Assembly: GCA_964442355.1 (NCBI GenBank)
Contig: CAYTZS010000002.1
Coordinates: 28,222 to 92,221, forward strand
Direction of reading: 5' to 3'
From: UBA6168 sp964442355
GTDB lineage: Bacteria > Bacteroidota > Bacteroidia > Chitinophagales > Saprospiraceae
DNA length: 64,000 nt
Shown piece after piece: positions 42,663 through 51,424 of the stretch; within the stretch, counting starts at the first letter, position 1, and every line of letters begins with the position of its first letter. Made by a program: the position numbers and the translations under genes. Under the pieces are notes generated by a model. That model saw only the letters and a program-made list of their open reading frames with translations, was not told where the DNA came from and did not search any database.

Positions 42663-43535
42663 CTATTTTTTTGGCAACAATTTGATGTAATCATTCACCA
42701 CATCGTTCGCTACGGCAACAGCGAGGTTGTAGTGGCGGATTTTCCAGCCTTCGGGGGTCTTTTGCAGCACCCCGCTGCCCCGGCAGGGGCCCATCCATGT
42801 GTCGAGCTGCTCCTCGAACCAAGCAATTTGGCCATTGGAAGAAAGGTAAACTTGGCGGTCGTGGGCCGTGAACGCCCAGGCCGTTTCCCGCTCAAAGTAT
42901 TTCTTTGCCCATTCCTTCATTTCATCCCTGAGCCAGCGCTCGCTGGCATCGGTGCCGAGATAGATACCTTCGGGGGTCATGCTGCCGAAAAAAGTGTCTT
43001 CGTCGGCCACTGCGGCGGCATGGTGCCAAGCGTCCATGAGCTTGTTGATGGCGGCAACGTCGGTGTTCGGTTCAGTCTGGCAGCCGTCACGGCGGCGGGT
43101 ATCGGTAATCTGCGTGATTTTCCAGCCATTTTCACCCTTGAAAAGCTGGAAGGCGTTTACGCCGCAGTGCGACATTTTATTGCCAAGGTAAAAAGTGTAC
43201 TCCGTCCAAGCGGTTGCGAGGCGACCGTCCACTCGCACATCGTAGCTCCAAATGCGCTCGTCCCAGACTTCGGGGTGCGGCGTCCCAACTGCTTTGGCAA
43301 ACTCGTCCACCGTTTCGTTGATGAGCATGGGCTTGCCTTCTTTGTTGGTGACGGCCGTTTGCAGTCGGGCCGATGGGTCGAAGGTGGAACGGAGCATGGT
43401 GCTGTCGCCCGCCCGCATGGCGTCGAACATGCGCTGGATGGTGGTGATGACGGCGGCTTCGTTGTCGTTGGCTGTTTGGGCCTTTGTACCGAAATGAAGG
43501 AGTAGGAAGACTGGAAAGAGGATTCTTTTTAGCAT
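42663..43535 (-). CDS. Exported protein with two NTF2/SnoaL-like domains
   Basis: A 290-residue protein; the ATG at 43535 begins a signal peptide (MLKRILFPVFLLLHFGTKA-Q). Two cone-shaped NTF2-like domains follow: the first (about 25-150) begins with AVITTIQRMFDAMRAGDSTMLRSTF and ends GWKITQITDTRR; the second (about 160-290) has INKLMDAWHHAAAVADEDTFFGSMT and ends GWKIRHYNLAVAV. Such domains bind small ligands or are enzymes; this one has no diagnostic catalytic residues that I can identify. It lies 87 bases after the LytTR regulator gene, possibly in the same operon. Confidence 0.88.
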   Translation of the reverse strand: MLKRILFPVFLLLHFGTKAQTANDNEAAVITTIQRMFDAMRAGDSTMLRSTFDPSARLQTAVTNKEGKPMLINETVDEFAKAVGTPHPEVWDERIWSYDVRVDGRLATAWTEYTFYLGNKMSHCGVNAFQLFKGENGWKITQITDTRRRDGCQTEPNTDVAAINKLMDAWHHAAAVADEDTFFGSMTPEGIYLGTDASERWLRDEMKEWAKKYFERETAWAFTAHDRQVYLSSNGQIAWFEEQLDTWMGPCRGSGVLQKTPEGWKIRHYNLAVAVANDVVNDYIKLLPKK

Positions 43536-43622
43536 AAAAATGGATTTTTCGTTTGTTGCTGATTTAAATGTTTTGAGGGAAATGACAAGGCTGATGAACG
43601 CTTGTTGCACCAAAATTGCGGA

Positions 43623-44327
43623 TTATCCGAGTTTGTTTTGGCTCAATTTTTCCAACAATTCCGCTTTCATGTTTTCACTGATAGGCAGTTTTTCCTTGCC
43701 TACTTTAACCGTGTTTCCTTCGATAAATTCAATGGCCGCCAAAGCGATGATATACGAGCGATGGATACGGGAAAACAACTCTTGCGGCAGTTGTTGCTCC
43801 ACGGTGTTGAGGCGTTCTTTGGTAAGCAGCATCTTGTCTTTAGTGAAAACCTTCACGTAATCGCCATAAGCTTCGAGGTAGTTAATGGCCTGAATATCAA
43901 CCTTGTACAATTTCTTGTCGGATTTCACCATGAGGAACTCTGGGCGGAGTGGAGCTGGGTTGGCAGTAGCGGCCAGCCGCTCCGCCGCCCGGTTCACAGC
44001 CTTGATGAAACGCTCCAGCGGGAAGGGTTTCAAGAGGTAATCCACAGCTTCCAGTTCGAAACCCTCCACAGCATACTCCGGGTAAGCGGTGGTGAAAACG
44101 ACCAGCGGCTGCTGGTCGAGTGACTTGAGCAGGCTGATACCTGACAGCTTGGGCATGTTGATGTCGAGGAACATCAAATCTACCGGTCGGCGGCGCAGCT
44201 CCTCCATTGCCTCGAAGGCATTGCCGCAGGTGGCCACCAGTTCCAGTTGCGGCAGGTCGGCGGCGTATTTTTCGATGATTCGGAGCGAAAGCGGCTCGTC
44301 GTCCACAGCGATGCAGCGGATGTTCAT
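43623..44327 (-). CDS. LytTR-family response regulator
   Basis: A 234-residue regulator. Receiver domain 1-120: acidic pair DDEP (9-12), phospho-acceptor Asp 55 in LMFLDINMP, Thr and Lys in VVFTTAYPEYA and YLLKPF. LytTR DNA-binding domain about 135-230 (FLMVKSDKKLYKVDI, INYLEAYGDYVKVFT, FSRIHRSYII). The start overlaps the end of the kinase gene by four bases, so the two form a translationally coupled two-component pair. Targets unknown; the neighbouring NTF2-like or lipoprotein genes are candidates. Confidence 0.95.
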   Translation of the reverse strand: MNIRCIAVDDEPLSLRIIEKYAADLPQLELVATCGNAFEAMEELRRRPVDLMFLDINMPKLSGISLLKSLDQQPLVVFTTAYPEYAVEGFELEAVDYLLKPFPLERFIKAVNRAAERLAATANPAPLRPEFLMVKSDKKLYKVDIQAINYLEAYGDYVKVFTKDKMLLTKERLNTVEQQLPQELFSRIHRSYIIALAAIEFIEGNTVKVGKEKLPISENMKAELLEKLSQNKLG

Positions 44328-45376
44328 GTTGTTTCAATTTTTAGTACGACCGTGAAGGTATTGATTCCATCGGTGATTTCGAGGTGGTGCTTGCCGGGGT
44401 AGAGCAGGTTCAATCGGCGGCGCAGGTTATCCAGCCCGACGCCCCCGCTGTATTGCCCTTTTTCCACATCATCCACGGTGCCCTTGTTGTTTTCGGTTTT
44501 GAAAAGCAATTGATTATCAAGGTTTTGCAAAAGTATTTTAATGAATGCACCCGCTGTATCGCCCTTGATGCCGTGCTTGAAGCCGTTCTCAACTAATGGC
44601 AAAAACAGCAGCGGAGCAATCTGTTTTTCACCAGTTTCGCCCTGCACCTCGAAACTGATTTTCGCCTTTTCACCGACCCGCAGCCGCTGCATTTCCACGA
44701 AATTATGCAGGTGCTCTACCTCCTTTTCAAGCGGCACGTAGTTGGCGTTGGATTCGTACAGCAAGTAGCGCATGGTCTGCGAGAGCCGGAGGATGATACC
44801 GGGTGTTCGCTCGTCTTTATCGAGGGCGAGGGAGTAGAGGTTGTTCAGGCTGTTAAACAGGAAATGGGGGTTTAACTGCGATTTCAGGGCGCTGAGTTCG
44901 GTGGCGTTTTTTTCGGCTTCCAACCGCCGTAGCTGCGCTTGCATTTCCCGGTATTTAAACCAGCTTTTTGATAGTTTAATTAATGAGGTGATAATAATAA
45001 AAGCGATGATAAACTGCGACATTTCCCAAAAACCGTAATAATCAATAAAATAATAATCAGGAAATAAAAAATCAGATAAATACCTGAATGTCAATAAATT
45101 GAAACCGATGGAAGCACAAGCAACTACTGTTGTTAAAAGAAAATACAATCCATATTTCTCTGCTTTAAAATAAACTGGAATTAACCAATTTAAATTAAGA
45201 TATACGGCCATCCAAATACTAAGGTGGAATAAAAAAGTATAGATAACATCTACCTTGGCTATCTCGTCGGAGTAGGCAAAAAGCCGCATTAGCACATAAA
45301 ACGAAACTGCCCAAAACAGCAGGTGTTGTACCATGCGGCTCTGGACAGTTTTATTTATCAAATTTCGAATCTGCAT
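44324..45376 (-). CDS. LytS/YehU-type sensor histidine kinase
   Basis: A 350-residue kinase: four membrane helices (about 15-135) without a large external loop, a short coiled coil (about 140-163), the His_kinase motif LNPHFLFNSLNNL with phospho-accepting His 171, and a HATPase domain with LVENGFKHG (N-box) and GVGLDNLRRRL (G-box). It phosphorylates the LytTR regulator encoded just downstream. The membrane part is strikingly AT-rich (18 of 60 G+C in line 45061) compared with the catalytic part (34 of 60 in line 44641). It starts 4 bases after the lipoprotein gene. Confidence 0.94.
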   Translation of the reverse strand: MQIRNLINKTVQSRMVQHLLFWAVSFYVLMRLFAYSDEIAKVDVIYTFLFHLSIWMAVYLNLNWLIPVYFKAEKYGLYFLLTTVVACASIGFNLLTFRYLSDFLFPDYYFIDYYGFWEMSQFIIAFIIITSLIKLSKSWFKYREMQAQLRRLEAEKNATELSALKSQLNPHFLFNSLNNLYSLALDKDERTPGIILRLSQTMRYLLYESNANYVPLEKEVEHLHNFVEMQRLRVGEKAKISFEVQGETGEKQIAPLLFLPLVENGFKHGIKGDTAGAFIKILLQNLDNQLLFKTENNKGTVDDVEKGQYSGGVGLDNLRRRLNLLYPGKHHLEITDGINTFTVVLKIETT

Positions 45377-45380
45377 TGCG

Positions 45381-46031
45381 TTATTTTTTCAAATTCAGCA
45401 CTACTGGGTCGTCAAGAAATGCTTCTTTTTCCTCAGCGTATTTCTCCACAAACTTCTGCAAATCGGTGGAAGGGGCGGTCAGGACGTAGCCGTTTTCCGT
45501 TTTCTCGTGCTTGATGCGGATTTGTTGGCGCTCCAGCAGGTTTTTCAGAAAATCGGGGTCGAACATGTTGATTTTCAGTGTTTTGCCCGACAATTCCACT
45601 TTGGCAAATGTATGGACTGCCAATAAGTGGTACTTTAAAAAACCGTTCATCTGTGATGGGTCTCTGAGCATTTTGTCAACTGAATTGACGGTTTCGTCAT
45701 TCGGCAAGTTGCCTGGGAAAAAATCCATGAAATAATGGCTACCCAACTTAACGACATGTACATCGAATGCCGCCACGAACCCTTCTTCATCTTCGTGAAT
45801 TAGAAGGTAGCTCTTGTCTTCCCCTTTCCGAAAGGTCCAGACTTCCGGTTTTTTGGACTTCCCGTTTTGGTCGGTTTCGCCTTTATCCGCTTGCCAAACC
45901 CCGGTGAGGCCATTTAGCAGCACCAACTTATCGGCCGTGTAGAGCGGCTGTAGCGATGGGATGCAGCTGTTCATCAATATTGCAAGCAGGCCAACTGCGG
46001 CAATGGAGGCCAATTTTTTGCGATTTTTCAT
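45381..46031 (-). CDS. Lipoprotein of unknown function, upstream of sensor kinase
   Basis: A 216-residue predicted lipoprotein; the ATG at 46031 gives MKNRKKLASIAAVGLLAILMNSC, with Cys 23 as probable lipidation site. The longer frame from 46193 has no signal and is rejected. The mature protein (about 190 residues) has the segments LTGVWQADKGE, SYLLIHEDEEGF and HYFMDFFPGNLP, all beta-strand-like, and a helical C-terminus. I recognise no named family. Separation from the kinase gene is only 4 bases, so it is co-expressed with the two-component pair and may sense or transmit envelope signals (inference). Confidence 0.8.
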   Translation of the reverse strand: MKNRKKLASIAAVGLLAILMNSCIPSLQPLYTADKLVLLNGLTGVWQADKGETDQNGKSKKPEVWTFRKGEDKSYLLIHEDEEGFVAAFDVHVVKLGSHYFMDFFPGNLPNDETVNSVDKMLRDPSQMNGFLKYHLLAVHTFAKVELSGKTLKINMFDPDFLKNLLERQQIRIKHEKTENGYVLTAPSTDLQKFVEKYAEEKEAFLDDPVVLNLKK

Positions 46032-46171
46032 GTCGTAAGGTTTTAAAATTGTGAAGGTAAACAGTTGTGTTGGTTGATAGGGCAAAGCTGCCCCTGACCT
46101 TGGCCAGCTCCAATTTTCATCGGTGAAACCGCCTAAACTGAAGTTGAAACAGGCCAACAACGGCATTTTTA

Positions 46172-46179
46172 TACCTTTG
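46172..46179 (+). promoter_or_regulatory. -7 element of SLC13 transporter gene
   Basis: TACCTTTG matches TAnnTTTG exactly, 22 bases before the ATG at 46201. A TTGA at 46144-46147 is a poor candidate for the -33 box. Confidence 0.45.
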
Positions 46180-46200
46180 CTCAAAACCCACACTCACCCA

Positions 46201-47961
46201 ATGGAAATCGCACTGGTTTTAGGCTTGTTGATCGTCGCAGTGGCGTTGTTTGCCACGGATAAAATCCCTGTGGACGTCATTACAGTGGGCCTATTGCTCG
46301 TACTTACCTCCTTTGGCATACTCACACCAGCCGAGGCTTTTTCAGGGTTTGGCAGTGACTTCATCATCATGCTCGCTTCTATTTTTGTGGTAGGAGCTGC
46401 GATGCAAAAGGCTGGAGTGCTCGACATTCTTGGACACAAGCTGTTTACGCTGACCAAAAATCGGGTCAAGTCCCTCCCTGCCATCCTGATGGCTTCCGTC
46501 AGCTTCACTTCGGCCTTCATGAACAACACGACGGTGACGGCCATGTTCGTCGCCCCGGTGGTGGGGCTGGCCCGCAAGCTGAAAATCAGCCCATCGAAGT
46601 TGCTGATGCCCGTAGCATTTGCCTCCATCCTCGGCGGCACCTGCACCGTCATCGGCACCTCCACCAACGTGGCGGTGAATGCCTACCTCGCCCAGAACGG
46701 CCTGCCTCCCTTCGGCATGTTCGATTTTGCACCCATCGGCATCGTGCTTTGCATCATCGGTGTGCTGTTCCTCGCCACCGTGGGCATGCGGCTGCTGCCC
46801 GACTACAAGGAGGTGGACATGATGCAAGACCTGAATCAGCAGCAATATTTCACCGAAATATTGGTCAAGGAAAACTCTTCCCTCGCTGGCCGCAAAATCC
46901 GGCAGACCGTCATCAGCCGCATCGGGTTGCAAGTGCTCAACATCATCCGGGATGGCCGCAACTCCATTGCCGACGCCGACTCCGTCGTTAAAGCCAACGA
47001 TATCTTGCTCGTGGAGGGCAGCTTGGATGAATTGATGAAAGTGAAAGACGCCAACGGCATTGACATCCTCGCCGACGCCAAGGCCACCGACGACCTCGTT
47101 TCCGAAGATATCCAGATTGCGGAAATCCTCATTTTGCCCACCAACGACTTCGTGGGAATGACCGTGAAAGAAGCGGAGTTCAAGCGCCGTTTCGGCCTTG
47201 CCGTCATTGCCATCAACCGAGAGGGGCAGACCTTATCGGAGAAAATAGGGGCAACGGAAATCAAACCTGGCGACCGCTTGCTGGTGCAAGGCCCGGCGGA
47301 TACCATTCGTTTCCGGCAATCGTTCAGCGACTTTGTTGTGCTCCAAGAGCACAGCTACGAGCCAAGCAGGGGCAGACGAAATGCGGTATTGTCCAGCAGT
47401 TTTTTCATCGCAGCTATCTTGGCTGGCAGCTCAAACCTTATTCCGCTGTCGGTGGCATTCATGCTGGCAGCGTTTCTGTGCGTGGTATTCAAGTGCATCA
47501 AGCCGGACGAAGCCTACGAGAAAATCGAGTGGAACCTGCTGGTGTTGATCGGCGGCATGTCGTCGTTTGGGGTGGCGCTGCAAAAGACGGGTGCAGCTGA
47601 GTTTTTGGCGGACAACATCAACGGATGGCTCAGCGGCATGGGGCCGCTGGCTGTGTTGGCCGCATATGTGCTGCTCACGATGCTGCTCACGCAACCCATG
47701 TCGAATGCGGCGGCAGCACTGGTGGTACTGCCCGTTGCCCTTGAGTCGGCGGAAAGCCTTGGCGCCAACCCCATCTCGTTTGCCTTGGGCGTGATGCTGG
47801 GTGCTTCCGTGTCGCTCATCACGCCTTTTGAGCCTAGCTGCATTTTGGTGTACGGGCCGGGGCGGTACAAGATTGCAGACTTTTTCAAGGTGGGGATTCT
47901 GGCCACGGTGCTGCTGTTTGTGGCTATCATGATGCTGGTGCCGATGTTTTATCCGTTGTAG
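46201..47961 (+). CDS. SLC13/DASS-family transporter with two TrkA-C domains
   Basis: A 586-residue inner-membrane permease; the ATG at 46201 is preferred to 46123. Twelve or so helices surround two soluble TrkA-C domains (about 215-290 and 300-375, each ending in DILLVEG or DRLLVQG). N-terminal half: FSGFGSDFIIMLASIFVVGAAM, FTSAFMNNTTVTAMFVAP (SNT-type motif), GTCTVIGTSTNVAVNAYL. C-terminal half: LVLIGGMSSFGVAL and TQPMSNAAAALVVLPVA. Similar proteins transport anions such as sulfate or dicarboxylates with Na+; the substrate here is not clear. Next gene follows in 17 bases. Confidence 0.9.
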   Translation: MEIALVLGLLIVAVALFATDKIPVDVITVGLLLVLTSFGILTPAEAFSGFGSDFIIMLASIFVVGAAMQKAGVLDILGHKLFTLTKNRVKSLPAILMASVSFTSAFMNNTTVTAMFVAPVVGLARKLKISPSKLLMPVAFASILGGTCTVIGTSTNVAVNAYLAQNGLPPFGMFDFAPIGIVLCIIGVLFLATVGMRLLPDYKEVDMMQDLNQQQYFTEILVKENSSLAGRKIRQTVISRIGLQVLNIIRDGRNSIADADSVVKANDILLVEGSLDELMKVKDANGIDILADAKATDDLVSEDIQIAEILILPTNDFVGMTVKEAEFKRRFGLAVIAINREGQTLSEKIGATEIKPGDRLLVQGPADTIRFRQSFSDFVVLQEHSYEPSRGRRNAVLSSSFFIAAILAGSSNLIPLSVAFMLAAFLCVVFKCIKPDEAYEKIEWNLLVLIGGMSSFGVALQKTGAAEFLADNINGWLSGMGPLAVLAAYVLLTMLLTQPMSNAAAALVVLPVALESAESLGANPISFALGVMLGASVSLITPFEPSCILVYGPGRYKIADFFKVGILATVLLFVAIMMLVPMFYPL

Positions 47962-47978
47962 ATTTTCACAAAAACTGA

Positions 47979-49070
47979 ATGACTGCTTTGATTTTCAAAA
48001 AATGGAGCAAAAAAATGGGAGCAAACACCCCAGCCAGCCAGCCCTGCCGCTGGGCCTGGAAATTTTGCTTGGCCTTGGCCTGCTGCTGCCTGGTATTGGG
48101 TGCCAATGGCCAAACTCCGACGCCAGACTCCATGCCAGTCAAAATCAAATTCCTCTCCTTTGAGCCTGCCCCCCATTTTGATAAAAAGCGTTTTTGGGCA
48201 AGGACGGGCACTGGCACTGTCGCTTATTCTGGCCTCAGTGTCGCTCTCTGGAAGGCATGGTACAAAGATTACCCCCTCTCTGGGTTCCACTTCTTCGATG
48301 ATTGGAAAGAATGGAACCAGATGGACAAGGCCGGCCACCTTTTTTCCACCTGGACGGCCTGCAACTATGCCTTCGAAGGGGCAAAATGGACGGGCATGAG
48401 CCGCAGGAGCTCATTGTGGACCACCGTGGGCATGGGGCTTGGCATCATGACCACCGTTGAAGTGATGGACGGGTTTTCGGAGCAGTGGGGCTTCTCGCTC
48501 GCCGACGTGGGCTTCAATTCGCTGGGTGCAGGACTGTTCGCCACACAAGAGCTGCTGTGGCAGGAACAACGTATCCAGATGAAGGTCTCCGGCATTCGAC
48601 CTGGCTACCCACAGGAGCCGCTATACTCCACCGATGGTACTAAAATCACCACTTTGGACAAACGAGCTGCCGGGCTTTACGGCACCAACTTCTTCAACGT
48701 GCTGCTCAAGGACTACAACGCCCTGACTGTGTGGAGCACGGTCAACATTCATTCATTTATCAAGGACAAGGAAGACACGAAAATGCCCAAGTGGCTTAAC
48801 TTAGCTGTCGGCTACGGCGCAGGCAACCTCTACGGCGGCACGGAGAACAAATGGGAGACAGAAGATGGCTTTGTTTTTGAGCTTGACCCTGAGCGCTACC
48901 AGCGGCATCGGCAGTTCTACCTCTCGCTGGATGTGGACTGGACGAGGATACCGACCAAACGACGTTGGCTCAAGCTGGTGCTTAAATCGCTGAATTTTTT
49001 GAAAATGCCCGCCCCGGCGCTGGAGGTGAACACACTGGGCAAAACCAAGTTCCACTACTTGCATTGGTAG
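47979..49070 (+). CDS. DUF2279 outer-envelope protein
   Basis: A 363-residue protein with a signal peptide (after a basic start, to about residue 44, GANG-Q). The middle shows the DUF2279 pattern FDDWKEWNQMDKAGHLFSTW, followed by helices with MTTVEVMDGFSEQWGFSLADVGFNSLGAGLFA. The C-terminal part (about 250-363) is beta-rich. DUF2279 proteins (YfiM-like) are predicted exported proteins of unknown function. It is 17 bases downstream of the SLC13 gene and thus in the same operon. Confidence 0.85.
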   Translation: MTALIFKKWSKKMGANTPASQPCRWAWKFCLALACCCLVLGANGQTPTPDSMPVKIKFLSFEPAPHFDKKRFWARTGTGTVAYSGLSVALWKAWYKDYPLSGFHFFDDWKEWNQMDKAGHLFSTWTACNYAFEGAKWTGMSRRSSLWTTVGMGLGIMTTVEVMDGFSEQWGFSLADVGFNSLGAGLFATQELLWQEQRIQMKVSGIRPGYPQEPLYSTDGTKITTLDKRAAGLYGTNFFNVLLKDYNALTVWSTVNIHSFIKDKEDTKMPKWLNLAVGYGAGNLYGGTENKWETEDGFVFELDPERYQRHRQFYLSLDVDWTRIPTKRRWLKLVLKSLNFLKMPAPALEVNTLGKTKFHYLHW

Positions 49071-49269
49071 AAAGTCGGCGGGAAAAACAGCGATTTGCAA
49101 ATAAAAAGCCTTGCTTTTGAACAAAAAATAGGGCTGTGACTTATTGGTAAACCATTCTTTCGATTGAAATAGTGGCCAGGTGGTTCAGATGTGATTTTTT
49201 TTGAAACCATTTCAAAGATTTACATTTATTTTGCACCCCTAATTTACGAAATAGAAATTTTTCATAGAA

Positions 49270-49980
49270 ATGGAAGCACAAAACGTTAATACGACAGGCC
49301 GATACTCGGACACAGATCTGGAGGAGTTCAGGGTACTTGTCGAAAAAAAACTAGAGACTGCCGTTCAGGAGCTTGCCTACCTGCAAGAGCAGATTCTCGA
49401 AATTACTGAGAACAGCGGTGACGACCACGGCGGTGACTGGATGGATGACTCCAGCACCAACAACGATATCGAGTTTTTGAACAACATGGCCATCCGCCAG
49501 CGCAAGTACATCCAAGACTTGGAAAATGCGCTCATCCGTATCAAAAACAAGACTTACGGCATCTGTATCGTGACCGGCCAACTCATCGAAAAACGCCGAT
49601 TGATAGCAGTACCCACTGCCACCAAGAGCGTGGAAGCCAAAACTGCCGAGGCAGTCGAAGCACCGAAAAAAGCAGCCGAGAAAGCGCCCATTCCGTTGGA
49701 GCAATCCGAAAAAAAGGAAAAGCTGCCTCCTACGACGCCTAAAATCATCACCAAGGTTATTCGCAAGCCGAAATCGCCCGTCAAGCCCGTCAATGTGGAG
49801 GACGACGACGACCTCGACTTCGACTTCGATAAGGAGTACGCCTACGATGGCGGTGGCTCTGGCGACGACGCTGCTGACGACGACTTTGACAAAGGCGCTG
49901 AGGACAAGCACGACTCCTTTGACGATGGCGGCAACTACGAAGACATTCCAGACGACAGCGGCAGCGACGACGATTATTAG
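49270..49980 (+). CDS. DksA/TraR-like regulator without zinc site, acidic tail
   Basis: A 236-residue protein. Residues 1-95 form a coiled-coil hairpin like that of DksA, with DWMDDSSTNNDIEF at the tip region. The zinc-finger segment is YGICIVTGQLIEKRRLIAVPTATKSVEAK: only Cys 99 remains, and Thr 102, Ser 120 and Ala 123 occupy the other three Cys positions, as is usual in Bacteroidota homologues. A Lys/Pro/Ala-rich linker (about 125-178) and a tail of about 58 residues very rich in Asp follow. DksA proteins bind RNA polymerase through the secondary channel. The acidic tail is longer than in typical members (total about 125-150). Confidence 0.85.
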   Translation: MEAQNVNTTGRYSDTDLEEFRVLVEKKLETAVQELAYLQEQILEITENSGDDHGGDWMDDSSTNNDIEFLNNMAIRQRKYIQDLENALIRIKNKTYGICIVTGQLIEKRRLIAVPTATKSVEAKTAEAVEAPKKAAEKAPIPLEQSEKKEKLPPTTPKIITKVIRKPKSPVKPVNVEDDDDLDFDFDKEYAYDGGGSGDDAADDDFDKGAEDKHDSFDDGGNYEDIPDDSGSDDDY

Positions 49981-50027
49981 TCGGCCCGTTGGTTCCCAAT
50001 GAGCTGAAAATCAGTTTGTTGTGGATG

Positions 50028-50075
50028 AAAAAGGGAAGGCGCTACTTGCAATGCAATGTAGCGCCTTCCCTTTTT
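50028..50075. terminator. Perfect bidirectional terminator
   Basis: An 18-bp perfect stem (50028-50045 with 50058-50075; AAAAAGGGAAGGCGCTAC and complement) with a 12-base loop, flanked by A and T runs so it works in both directions. It separates the convergent DksA-like and geranylgeranyl-reductase-like genes. Confidence 0.92.
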
Positions 50076-50099
50076 GGCAAAAATCTGTGACGTGGAGCG

Positions 50100-51344
50100 C
50101 TAACCTTTTTTCAAAATCATTTTAACCCAAAAAAATGGGTTCAACGCTTGCTTTCGCACCTCCAAATCCGTGTACATCTGAGCGATGACGTAGAGAAGGT
50201 TGGGGTTTCGCAAAATCAAGGTAGTCGCCAAATTGACCAGCCAAGGTCGTGACAGCATCTGCTGAAGGCGATAGCTCATTTCCATTTCCTTGCCCAGCAC
50301 CCTGGCCACCCGAACGTCGTACGCCTTCATGGTTTCAGCAGAAAAATCGTTTGTCAACAGGCATTGCTGTGCCTGTTCGGCAGCAATCCAGCCGCTGTAA
50401 ATGGCATTTCCGATGCCCTCCCCGCTCAAAGGGTCAATGAGGTGGCCAGCATCGCCCACGAGCATGAAGTGGTCGCCGGAAATAGGTCGCTTCTTCGAGC
50501 CGAGGGGCAACCCGTAGCCTGTGATTTTGCCTGTGATTTCAGCATTTTTGAAGCGCTCGCTAAAGGTTGGATGGTTGGCGATGATGTCCTGCAGCCCCTT
50601 CGTGAGGTTGTAGCGTCGCTGGCTGATGAAATCGCTCCGCATCCCCAACCCCACGTTGGCATGGCCGCCCGGCAAGCCAAAAATCCAGAGGTAGCCGGGG
50701 TTTATTTCCTTTAAAAAATGGAGCTCGATGAAGCCGTCGGGGTGCAGGCCTGTCACGTTGCGAAAGTAGGCACGCACGGCTCCAGCATGGTGTTTTTCAT
50801 CTTTTTCTAAACCAGCGTGGTGTCGAGAGAAGGTGGAATGTGCGCCGTTGGCCACAATCAGCAGTCTGGCTTGCACTTGAAAGCTACCGTCGACAGTGGA
50901 GAGCAGGTATCCATCGCTGTTGCGTTCGTATTTTTCGATGGAAATGCCCAAGTGTAGCTGAACGTTGTCACGCCGTTTGACCTCCTCCACCAAGCGGTTG
51001 TCGAAGTCCAAGCGCTTGGAGACATAACCCTGCTTGGGGTCGGATACGGGGTCGTAGCCTGGGCGGAATGGCACGTCAATCTGCTTGCCGTTAGGCGCTC
51101 CAAACCGTATGCCCCAGACACTGGACTGCTCTTCCGCAGCCTCCTCGAACCGCTCGATGATGCCGGGGTCAATGCGGCGAAGCACCAACAGGGCCTTGCC
51201 GCTGATGGCATCGCCACAAATTTTGTCACGGGGGAAAGTCGCTTTGTCAACCAGCACACACGGAATGCCTAGTTGGCTGAGTTTCAGGGCAGTGGCGGCT
51301 CCTCCAGGGCCAGCGCCCACGATGCAGACGTCGGTTTTTATCAT
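50100..51344 (-). CDS. Geranylgeranyl-reductase-family FAD oxidoreductase
   Basis: A 414-residue flavoprotein. FAD-binding motif DVCIVGAGPGGAATALKLSQ (5-24), then FPRDKICGDAISGKAL (the CGD motif of the family), and GDAGHLIDPLSGEGIGNAI (the second FAD motif with the DPxxGEG segment). The catalytic region YLWIFGLPGGHANVGLGM and the C-terminal helix are those of the geranylgeranyl reductase/BchP group. These enzymes reduce isoprenoid double bonds in quinones, chlorophyll side chains or archaeal lipids. The substrate in this organism is not determined, but menaquinone is a reasonable guess. Separated from bamA by a terminator, so independently transcribed. Confidence 0.92.
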   Translation of the reverse strand: MIKTDVCIVGAGPGGAATALKLSQLGIPCVLVDKATFPRDKICGDAISGKALLVLRRIDPGIIERFEEAAEEQSSVWGIRFGAPNGKQIDVPFRPGYDPVSDPKQGYVSKRLDFDNRLVEEVKRRDNVQLHLGISIEKYERNSDGYLLSTVDGSFQVQARLLIVANGAHSTFSRHHAGLEKDEKHHAGAVRAYFRNVTGLHPDGFIELHFLKEINPGYLWIFGLPGGHANVGLGMRSDFISQRRYNLTKGLQDIIANHPTFSERFKNAEITGKITGYGLPLGSKKRPISGDHFMLVGDAGHLIDPLSGEGIGNAIYSGWIAAEQAQQCLLTNDFSAETMKAYDVRVARVLGKEMEMSYRLQQMLSRPWLVNLATTLILRNPNLLYVIAQMYTDLEVRKQALNPFFWVKMILKKG

Positions 51345-51368
51345 GTTCGTTTTTTGCGGAGCGAAAAT

Positions 51369-51407
51369 AAAAAACGGGGAGGCGATGTGGTCGCTTCCCC
51401 GTTTTTT
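51369..51407. terminator. Terminator downstream of bamA
   Basis: AAAAAACGGGGAGGCGA (51369-51385) pairs with TCGCTTCCCCGTTTTTT (51391-51407), a 17-bp stem with one G-T wobble and flanking A/T runs, in the 80-base gap between bamA and the oxidoreductase gene. Confidence 0.9.
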
Positions 51408-51424
51408 CGAGTGAAAACAAGCTT

